Assembly: GCA_025357995.1 (NCBI GenBank)
Contig: JANYLF010000186.1
Coordinates: 1-7,696, forward strand
Source of the DNA: Acidimicrobiia bacterium
Lineage (GTDB): Bacteria; Actinomycetota; Acidimicrobiia; IMCC26256; JAENVU01
Reading direction: 5' to 3'
DNA: 7,696 nt
Every line of letters begins with the position of its first letter. Position 1 is the first letter of the stretch. The notes under the pieces are model-generated. The model had not been told where the DNA came from. It was given only the letters and a program-made list of their open reading frames with translations, and did not search any database. Below, piece by piece: positions 1-4,936 of the stretch. Position numbers and translations under genes: made by a program.

Positions 1-1
1 G

Positions 2-75
2 TGGAGCGGGTGACCGGGATCGAACCGGCATGGCCAGCTTGGAAGGCTGGGGCTCTACCATTGAGCTACACCCGC
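2..75 (-). tRNA. tRNA-Gly (anticodon TCC)
   Basis: The minus strand folds into a complete cloverleaf. The acceptor stem GCGGGTG pairs with CACCCGC over 7 bp. The D arm is GCTC/GAGC. The anticodon stem CCAGC/GCTGG encloses the loop CTTCCAA, which gives anticodon TCC, and the T arm has the loop TTCGATC. The discriminator base is U, as is usual for bacterial tRNA-Gly. The 3' CCA is encoded in the DNA at positions 4-2; the mature body without CCA is 5-75. It would decode GGA and GGG glycine codons. It is divergent from the acetyltransferase gene on the plus strand. Confidence 0.97.
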
Positions 76-85
76 GAGGCCAGCG

Positions 86-91
86 AGGGTA
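86..91 (-). promoter_or_regulatory. Candidate -10 box for tRNA-Gly
   Basis: The minus strand reads TACCCT, matching the actinobacterial TANNNT pattern. A transcription start about 7 bases downstream would fall only a few bases before the tRNA 5' end at 75, a plausible short leader. No convincing -35 box stands 16-18 bases upstream. This is inference from position and pattern only. Confidence 0.35.
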
Positions 92-185
92 GCAGCGCGG
101 CCTCAAGCTCAGTCGTTTGATCGCGTACCTCGAGCGCACGCGCAGGCGGGGAAGATGGAAATCGCCGAGGCGTCGAGCGCGCTTC

Positions 186-191
186 GGAGAG
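186..191 (+). promoter_or_regulatory. Ribosome binding site of the first GNAT gene
   Basis: GGAGAG lies 9 bases before the ATG at 201. It decides the start: an upstream in-frame ATG at 117 has no such site and would add an arginine-rich stretch of 28 residues unlike a GNAT N-terminus. Confidence 0.7.
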
Positions 192-200
192 ACTCGATGG

Positions 201-710
201 ATGCCTCTCGAACTCCGTGCCGCGACGACCGCCGACAGTCCGCGACTCCAGGAGATCGAGATCGAGGCCGGGGAGCAGTTTCGCACCGTGGGAATGTCGG
301 ACATCGCCGAACACGAGCCCTTCAGCATCGAAGAGCTGAACGCGTACGCCGAGGCCGGTCGGAGTTTCGCGGCCGTCGACGGCGAGCGCATCGTCGGCTA
401 CGTCGTGATCGATCGCGTCGGCGATGCGGCGCACGTGGAACAGGTGAGCGTGGTTCCCGACGAGCAAGGGCAGGGGATCGGGCGCCGGCTGATCGACCGA
501 GCGGGAGAGTGGGCCGCCGAACAAGACCTTGGCGCGCTCACGCTCACCACGTTCCGCGAAGTTCCGTGGAACGGCCCGCTCTACGCACACCTCGGGTTCC
601 GCACGCTCGGCGAGGACGAGCTGTCGGCCGAGTTGCGCGCGGTGCGCGATCACGAAAGCGCGCTCGGGCTCGACCCCGCGCAACGAGTGTGCATGCAACT
701 CGACCTCTGA
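201..710 (+). CDS. GNAT-family N-acetyltransferase
   Basis: The 169-residue protein is a single GNAT domain, the usual length for the family. GNAT enzymes transfer acetyl from acetyl-CoA to an amine; the substrate here cannot be told from sequence. The N-terminus (MPLELRAATTADSPRLQEIE) is the typical first strand and helix. The acetyl-CoA pyrophosphate-binding motif A is at about residues 83-97, with the core Q-G-Q-G-I-G at 89-94. A VPWNGPLY segment followed by HLGFR (about 121-134) is the C-terminal motif of a widespread GNAT subgroup, where the tyrosine is the usual general acid. The start at 201 is chosen from the GGAGAG site and domain alignment. It is probably monocistronic: it diverges from tRNA-Gly, and 147 bases separate it from the next plus-strand gene. 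Identity as a GNAT is secure; the biological role is unknown. Confidence 0.9.
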   Translation: MPLELRAATTADSPRLQEIEIEAGEQFRTVGMSDIAEHEPFSIEELNAYAEAGRSFAAVDGERIVGYVVIDRVGDAAHVEQVSVVPDEQGQGIGRRLIDRAGEWAAEQDLGALTLTTFREVPWNGPLYAHLGFRTLGEDELSAELRAVRDHESALGLDPAQRVCMQLDL

Positions 711-845
711 GTGGGCCGCTCAGCGCGCGAATGCTCAGCCGGAGAGCGCGCGAGCGAGCTCGACGGGCGCACCGTCCACGATCCAGCGTTCGCGAACCCA
801 TGCCGCCGCCGCGGAGTGTCGCTCACCGATACGCGCCTACCGGCA

Positions 846-851
846 TAACGT
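846..851 (+). promoter_or_regulatory. Candidate -10 box for a leaderless transcript
   Basis: TAACGT fits TANNNT and ends 6 bases before the ATG at 858, so a start of transcription 7 bases downstream would be the A of the ATG itself. No Shine-Dalgarno sequence is visible before this ATG. Both facts fit a leaderless mRNA, which is common in actinobacteria. No clear -35 box is seen. Confidence 0.4.
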
Positions 852-857
852 CCGGCG

Positions 858-1433
858 ATGCAGTTCACCAGGGACTCGCACGCCGCGGTGGCGGACGACT
901 CGATCACTGTCACGTTCCGGTTGTGGAAGCGTCTGCACGCGAAGGTGGGCGGGCGCTACACCGTCGGTGGCGTCGTGATCGAGGTCGACACGATCGAGAT
1001 GATGCCGTTCCATGCAATCACCAACGCCGACGTGCGCCGCGCCGGTGCGAGGGATCGTGATGCACTCCGCGCGCGTGCCGCGCACGCCGGTCCGATCGGC
1101 GATGACACGCTGCTCTACCGCATCCAGTTCCACGTGGTGGGCGCGAAGGTCGAGCGCGAAGATGCGCCGGTCGACGACGAGCATGTCGCGCAGGTGGCCG
1201 CCAAGCTCGATCGGATGGACGCGCGAGCGAAGATCGGCCCTTGGACGCGGCGCGTCTTGCAACTCATCGAAGACCGGCCTGGAACCGTCTCGACCGAGTT
1301 GGCCGCGATCGTCGGGCGGCCGCGCCAGGAGTTCAAGACCGACGTGCGCAAGCTCAAAGCCCTCGGCCTGACTGAGAGCCTCGAGATCGGCTACATCCTC
1401 ACCCCGCTGGGCAAGCGAGTCGCGAACACCTGA
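858..1433 (+). CDS. ASCH (PUA-like) domain protein with C-terminal winged helix
   Basis: The 191-residue protein appears to have two domains. Residues about 15-118 resemble the ASCH/PUA-like fold in the actinobacterial family usually annotated 'ASCH domain-containing protein': a TVTFRLWKR strand, a G-x-x-Y turn, a VIEVDTIE strand, an ITNADVRRAG helix and an LLYRIQFHVVG strand. A charged linker (about 119-145) leads to a winged-helix-like domain (about 146-188): GPWTRRVLQLIEDRPG, a recognition-type helix around FKTDVRKLKALGL, then a wing ending in YILTPLGKRV. ASCH domains are thought to bind RNA or nucleotides; a winged helix usually binds DNA. The combination suggests a nucleic-acid-binding regulator or RNA-linked factor, but no target can be named. 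The ATG at 858 has no Shine-Dalgarno site and may be leaderless. The gene converges with the minus-strand acetyltransferase gene. Confidence 0.72.
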   Translation: MQFTRDSHAAVADDSITVTFRLWKRLHAKVGGRYTVGGVVIEVDTIEMMPFHAITNADVRRAGARDRDALRARAAHAGPIGDDTLLYRIQFHVVGAKVEREDAPVDDEHVAQVAAKLDRMDARAKIGPWTRRVLQLIEDRPGTVSTELAAIVGRPRQEFKTDVRKLKALGLTESLEIGYILTPLGKRVANT

Positions 1434-1611
1434 CCTATTGCGACGCGGGCCAGGGAACGAGCTTGTGCCACGCGGCTCCTCCGGTCGCGCGCACCGCGCC
1501 GTCCAACGACGCGCGCGCCGTCTGCCCGCTCGTCGGGGATCGCGACTTCGGGTTCAAGACTCTGGACGACGTCGAATGGCGAGTCAGGTCGTCGTCACGC
1601 ATGACGGGGTC

Positions 1612-2172
1612 TCACGCGCGATGGCGAACGTGGACGCGTTCGGGGCCGGAGTCGGGCACGTTGGCGTCGCGCACGCACGCGAACCCGGCCTTTTCGAACG
1701 CGCGGCACGACCGGGAGTTGTCCGGATGAGGGGCCCCGACGGCGCGCGTGATCGACGGATCGGCGAACACAACATCGGTGACGAATGCTTCGAGTACGGC
1801 GGACCCGATGCCGCGGTCGACGGCATCGACCTCACCGATGAACAGGTCGATCCCCGCGCCGCCCGGAGCGGATTCGCCGATCGCGGCCGTGTACTCGGTC
1901 TCGCCGGCGAGTGGGTACCACTGGATCAATCCGATCGCGCGCCCGTCGACGGTGATGACGTACCGACGCGTGCCCGCGGCATCGGGATCCAACCCGGGCG
2001 CGTACTTCTCGTACACCTGTTGTTCGGTCGCGGCATCGGAGCCGGACCCGCCCAGAGACCCGGGACCCGACGACACGCCCCACCACTCGTAGACGTGCGG
2101 CGTGTTCAGCCAACGTGTCAGCGTGGGGAGATGCGCGCGGTCGAGATCAACGAACGCGATTTGGCCGGTCAC
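1612..2172 (-). CDS. GNAT acetyltransferase, aminoglycoside 6'-N-acetyltransferase-like
   Basis: The 186-residue protein matches the AAC(6')/IucB-like branch of GNAT. WLNTPHVYEWWG at about 21-32 is the signature of that branch. RRYVITVDGRAIGLIQWYPL (69-88) forms the central strands. IDLFIG (108-113) followed by DRGIGSAVLEAF (119-130) binds acetyl-CoA, and PHPDNSRSCRAFEKAGF (148-164) is the C-terminal motif. Members acetylate aminoglycosides or other amines such as hydroxylysine; many chromosomal copies have no proven resistance role, so I do not call it a resistance gene. A Gly/Ser-rich segment at about 34-47 looks longer than in relatives. It starts with GTG directly after the TGA of the SnoaL-like gene (TGAGTG), which implies translational coupling within an operon. 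After its TGA the same frame stays open for a further 58 codons. Confidence 0.85.
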   Translation of the reverse strand: MTGQIAFVDLDRAHLPTLTRWLNTPHVYEWWGVSSGPGSLGGSGSDAATEQQVYEKYAPGLDPDAAGTRRYVITVDGRAIGLIQWYPLAGETEYTAAIGESAPGGAGIDLFIGEVDAVDRGIGSAVLEAFVTDVVFADPSITRAVGAPHPDNSRSCRAFEKAGFACVRDANVPDSGPERVHVRHRA

Positions 2173-2598
2173 TCAATCCAGGCCGAGTTGGCGCAGCATT
2201 GCGGGAACGTCGATGTAGTGCGTGTCGCGTACCACCAGCCCGTGGTCGTTGAACTCGCTGAACGTGGCCCCACAGATCTCGACTGCGCGACCCGTCGGTT
2301 CGAGGCCCATGTACTCGCCGGTGTGTGTGGCGCGCATGATCCATTGGTCCGAGTTGGTGTTGCCGTCGATCAACATCATTCGACGTTCGAGTGAGAAGTC
2401 CGGGAATCCCGCGAGGCGGTTGGCCGCCACCGCACGGATCGCCTCGCGCCCACATGTGGTGATTCCGGAGGTGATGTCGATGATCTCGGCATCGGGTGCG
2501 AAGATCGCGGCCACCCCGTCGGCGTCATGGCTGTTCCATGCTGCGTAGCTGGCGATGTTCGCTCGCTGAATCCGTTCGCGCATGTCCATGTGCCACAT
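2173..2598 (-). CDS. SnoaL-like / NTF2-fold family protein
   Basis: The protein of up to 141 residues fits the SnoaL-like polyketide-cyclase/ester-cyclase group of the NTF2 superfamily, a small cone-shaped alpha+beta barrel. Visible family features, in order, are YAAWNSHDADGVAAIFAPDA (about 18-37), GREAIRAVAANRLAGFPDF (about 50-68), a THTGEYMGLEPTGR segment (about 91-104) and a C-terminal HYIDVPAMLRQLGLD. Such proteins range from cyclases and isomerases to non-enzymatic binding proteins, so the reaction is unknown. The start is uncertain: ATGs at 2598, 2589 and 2583 are all in frame. The first has a weak GGCGAG 5 bases upstream; family members often begin near the third. The gene starts 21 bases after tRNA-Pro on the same strand and abuts the downstream acetyltransferase gene. 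Confidence 0.85.
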   Translation of the reverse strand: MWHMDMRERIQRANIASYAAWNSHDADGVAAIFAPDAEIIDITSGITTCGREAIRAVAANRLAGFPDFSLERRMMLIDGNTNSDQWIMRATHTGEYMGLEPTGRAVEICGATFSEFNDHGLVVRDTHYIDVPAMLRQLGLD

Positions 2599-2619
2599 TC
2601 TGGCTCGCCGCGCGGTGCG

Positions 2620-2696
2620 TGGTCGGGAAGGCGGGATTTGAACCCGCGACCCCCTGCTCCCAAAGCAGGTGCGCTGCCAAGCTGCGCCACTTCCCG
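2620..2696 (-). tRNA. tRNA-Pro (anticodon TGG)
   Basis: The minus strand forms a full cloverleaf. The acceptor stem CGGGAAG pairs with CTTCCCG. The D arm is GCGC/GCGC. The anticodon stem CCTGC/GCAGG encloses the loop TTTGGGA, anticodon TGG, and the T arm GCGGG/CCCGC encloses TTCGAAT. C1-G72 and discriminator A73 are the bacterial tRNA-Pro identity elements. The 3' CCA is encoded at 2622-2620; without it the body is 2623-2696. No terminator lies between it and the SnoaL-like gene downstream. Confidence 0.97.
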
Positions 2697-2705
2697 AAGC
2701 AACGC

Positions 2706-2711
2706 AGGCTA
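2706..2711 (-). promoter_or_regulatory. Candidate -10 box for tRNA-Pro
   Basis: The minus strand reads TAGCCT (TANNNT pattern), ending 9 bases before the tRNA 5' end. This predicts a leader of about 3 bases. No recognisable -35 box is seen. If real, it could also drive the two protein genes downstream. Confidence 0.35.
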
Positions 2712-2848
2712 CGTCGTCGGGTGCTCTGAGCCTGGTCGGATTCCGGGGTGAATCGCCGATCGCTCACTTGTGTCCGAGCCGGTAGACGCGAACTCGACCG
2801 ATTCGATGCCAGACCGGGAGTTGGTATCCCGTGGTGTCGTTGATCGGG

Positions 2849-4798
2849 TCAGTCCTCTCGCAGGGGGAGGCGGCGCAGCGCCTGGGCGACGGTGCGCATG
2901 AGCAGCGTTCCGGCGAACGTGAGGCCCCCGAAGCCGAGGACCCACAGCGTTTCGCGTACGGCCTGTTCGTGGGTACTGCCCGCCGCGACGAGGAGCAACG
3001 CCGACGCCGCCGCTCCGCTCCCGGCGACGAATGCCACGAGCGCGCGGTCGACCCATTGGTCCACGACGTCGCGGTCGTTTCCCGCGTAGTGCTCGGTACG
3101 CACCGTGAGCCGTCCGGCGCGGAGTTGGCCGGCGATTGCCTCGGTGTGTTCGGGCAACGTGCGCAGTGACGGCAACGCGCGGATGAGCTCGCGTTGCAGC
3201 ACGGCCTCCGGTGAGCCGAAGGTCGAGGCGGCGTCGGCGCGCGCGAGTTCCTGACCCGCCGCGGCGAAATCGAAGCCGGGACAGATCACGCCGAGCGTTC
3301 CTTCGAGGGTGATCAGCGACCGCGAGAGCAGTGACAACGAACTCGGGATCTGCAGGCCGTGTCGGTCCATGGTCGCGAGGACCTGGCGGATCAACGTCGG
3401 GTCGAATCCGGATCCCATCTCGGCCAACACCGCGCCGAGATCGGATTCGAGTGACCGCAAATCGGTGGTCGCGCCGTCACCCGCGAGGTGGCGCACGCCG
3501 CGCGCCACGAGTGAGGCGTCTTGGAGGCCGAGGCCGACCGCGATGCCCTGGAGTCCTTCGAGCACGCTCGGAACGAGCCGACCAACGCTTCCGAAATCGA
3601 GCAGCCACAGGTGGCCGTCGGGGTCGATGAACACGTTTCCCGGATGCGGATCGGCGTGATAAAGGCCGTCGTGAAGCACCTGATGGAGGAACGATTTCAG
3701 CAGCCGACGCGCGAGCTCGTCGCGTGCCACGCCGCATCGTTCGATGGCGTCGGCGTCGTCCACGCTCGTGCCCCGGATCTCGGCCATCACGAGGACGGTT
3801 CGCGTGCACAGCGTCGGATAGACGACGGGTACCAGCACGTCGTCGCCCGTCAACGTCTCGGCGAACCGTCGACCGGCCGCGGCCTCTTGGGTGTAGTCGA
3901 GCTCGGCTTCGATGCCAGCGATCAACTCGTTCGCGAGGCTGACGGCTCCGACGCGCCTCGCCGCGTCGACGCGGCGCTCGAGTTGGCGCGCGACGAGTCG
4001 CATGACCGACGCATCGCGGCGGACGAGATCGGACACGCCGGGTCGTTGCACCTTGACCACGACGGATTCACCGGTCACGAGCGTGGCGCGATGCGTCTGG
4101 CCGATCGACGCGGCCGCGAGTGGCTCCCAGCTGAACGATGCGAACGCGGTGTCGACGGGTTCACCGAGGCCGTCTTCCAACGCGGCGCGCACATCCTCGG
4201 CCGGGATCGGTCGGACGTCGGCGCGGAGGTGGGCGAGTTCGGTCGTGATCGGCTCGGGGAGCAGGTCGGTGCGCGTCGACGCGATCTGACCGAACTTCAC
4301 CATCATCCCGCCGGCGTCTTCGAGCATGAGTCGAAGACGGTGCGCGAAGTCGGCGGAACCCAAAGCGTGTTCCGAGCGGTAGCGGACGTGGACGAGGTTG
4401 TGCTTGCGCGCGTCGCGTCCGATTTCACGCAGGCGTCCCCACGGCGCGAGCGCGGTCCGTGCCGAACGCATGGGATGTAGCGCGACCCGTCGGAGCGTTC
4501 GCCGCGGAGCAGCACGCGTCGATCGGGTCACGAGATCGAGCACGATCGCGATCGGCATCGCGACGACGACACCGAAGAACACGGTGGCGGGAACACCTTC
4601 GGCCACGCCCGGGTCCTGGTTGAGCACCAGAGCCGTGACGAGTAACCCGCCGATCCAACCGAGGATGGCGACGACGGTCGCGCGCCAATGTCCGAGATGG
4701 ATTCCGAGCACTCGCGCGCTCAGCCAACCGACGACCGCGATCCACGGGACGATGAGAAAGACGAACTCGAGGATGTCGACGGAAATGTTGACGGTCAT
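2849..4798 (-). CDS. ABC1/AarF/UbiB-family atypical kinase, membrane-associated
   Basis: The 649-residue protein carries the ABC1 (ADCK/UbiB) kinase-like domain at about residues 125-430. Family hallmarks are present: the VKFGQ motif (about 167-171), the alanine-rich loop AAASIGQTHRA that replaces the glycine-rich loop (about 228-238), the ATP-site lysine in VVVKVQRPG (about K249), the catalytic segment HADPHPGN (381-388) and the metal-binding LDFG (400-403). Hydrophobic segments at about 10-27, 41-60 and 71-90 precede the kinase domain, and two more lie at about 586-607 and 617-634, so it should sit in the membrane. Relatives support ubiquinone synthesis in proteobacteria and mitochondria; actinobacteria normally use menaquinone, so the role here is open. 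The ATG at 4798 is preferred over an upstream GTG at 4834, whose extra 12 residues are charged and precede the hydrophobic start. It has no strong ribosome site and is divergent from tig. Confidence 0.93.
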   Translation of the reverse strand: MTVNISVDILEFVFLIVPWIAVVGWLSARVLGIHLGHWRATVVAILGWIGGLLVTALVLNQDPGVAEGVPATVFFGVVVAMPIAIVLDLVTRSTRAAPRRTLRRVALHPMRSARTALAPWGRLREIGRDARKHNLVHVRYRSEHALGSADFAHRLRLMLEDAGGMMVKFGQIASTRTDLLPEPITTELAHLRADVRPIPAEDVRAALEDGLGEPVDTAFASFSWEPLAAASIGQTHRATLVTGESVVVKVQRPGVSDLVRRDASVMRLVARQLERRVDAARRVGAVSLANELIAGIEAELDYTQEAAAGRRFAETLTGDDVLVPVVYPTLCTRTVLVMAEIRGTSVDDADAIERCGVARDELARRLLKSFLHQVLHDGLYHADPHPGNVFIDPDGHLWLLDFGSVGRLVPSVLEGLQGIAVGLGLQDASLVARGVRHLAGDGATTDLRSLESDLGAVLAEMGSGFDPTLIRQVLATMDRHGLQIPSSLSLLSRSLITLEGTLGVICPGFDFAAAGQELARADAASTFGSPEAVLQRELIRALPSLRTLPEHTEAIAGQLRAGRLTVRTEHYAGNDRDVVDQWVDRALVAFVAGSGAAASALLLVAAGSTHEQAVRETLWVLGFGGLTFAGTLLMRTVAQALRRLPLRED

Positions 4799-4832
4799 TG
4801 GTCCGCGTCTCGTTCGATCCCGGGGGTCGCGC

Positions 4833-4838
4833 ACGATA
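4833..4838 (-). promoter_or_regulatory. Candidate -10 box for the ABC1 kinase gene
   Basis: The minus strand reads TATCGT, matching TANNNT, about 34 bases before the ATG at 4798. It would give a leader of roughly 28 bases. No good -35 box is apparent, and the region is GC-rich, so this is a weak prediction. Confidence 0.25.
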
Positions 4839-4871
4839 CCGGGGGATCGGGTGGTGCGGATGGTCTTCGCG

Positions 4872-4893
4872 GGTGACGCACGGCGGCGTCACC
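4872..4893. repeat. Perfect 8-bp inverted repeat upstream of tig
   Basis: GGTGACGC (4872-4879) and GCGTCACC (4886-4893) are exact reverse complements separated by 6 bases. The element lies in the 138-base gap between the divergent ABC1 kinase and tig genes, 43 bases before the tig start. It could be an operator for a dimeric regulator or a hairpin in the tig leader. It does not match the HspR inverted repeat (CTTGAGT type), and only loosely resembles the CGC-N5-GCG core reported for ClgR, with a spacer one base too long. No run of T follows, so it is not a typical terminator. Confidence 0.6.
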
Positions 4894-4920
4894 ATCCAGG
4901 GATTGCAGGAGGGCACGGGT

Positions 4921-4927
4921 AAGGTGA
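4921..4927 (+). promoter_or_regulatory. Ribosome binding site of tig
   Basis: AAGGTGA stands 9 bases before the ATG at 4937 and supports that start. A stronger-looking AGGAGGG at 4907-4913 lies 23 bases upstream of the ATG, too far for it, and does not serve a credible reading frame. Confidence 0.65.
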
Positions 4928-4936
4928 CCGACCCTT

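Noticed and set aside
117..200. Upstream start adding 28 residues to the first GNAT protein
   Set aside because: The extension is Arg-rich, outside the GNAT fold, and lacks a ribosome site; the ATG at 201 has GGAGAG at good spacing.
707..723. Possible terminator stem CTGAG/CTCAG over the first GNAT stop codon
   Set aside because: It is only 5 bp with a 7-base loop and no T-run; too weak to call.
155..1060. Plus-strand open frame (301 codons) overlapping the first GNAT and the ASCH gene
   Set aside because: It is almost wholly arginine-rich, a frame-shifted reading of two better supported proteins.
1434..1611. Intrinsic terminator searched for between the convergent ASCH and acetyltransferase genes
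   Set aside because: Only a 4-bp stem (CCCG-CTCGT-CGGG near 1525-1537) without a T-run is visible; no terminator can be supported.
1438..2394. Long plus-strand open frame (318 codons) opposite the acetyltransferase and SnoaL-like genes
   Set aside because: It is the complement of two clearly recognisable minus-strand proteins; its translation is Arg/Gly/Val-rich with no domain, as expected for antisense of GC-rich genes.
3521..4480. Plus-strand open frame (319 codons) opposite the ABC1 kinase gene
   Set aside because: It is a shadow of the kinase, whose catalytic motifs are intact on the minus strand; no motif or ribosome site supports the plus frame.
4811..4849. T-loop-like GTTCGATCCCG and a 7-bp inverted repeat CGATCCC/GGGATCG upstream of tig, considered as a tRNA remnant or attachment site
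   Set aside because: No acceptor, D or anticodon arm is present around it, and no second copy matching an attachment site is seen in the window.
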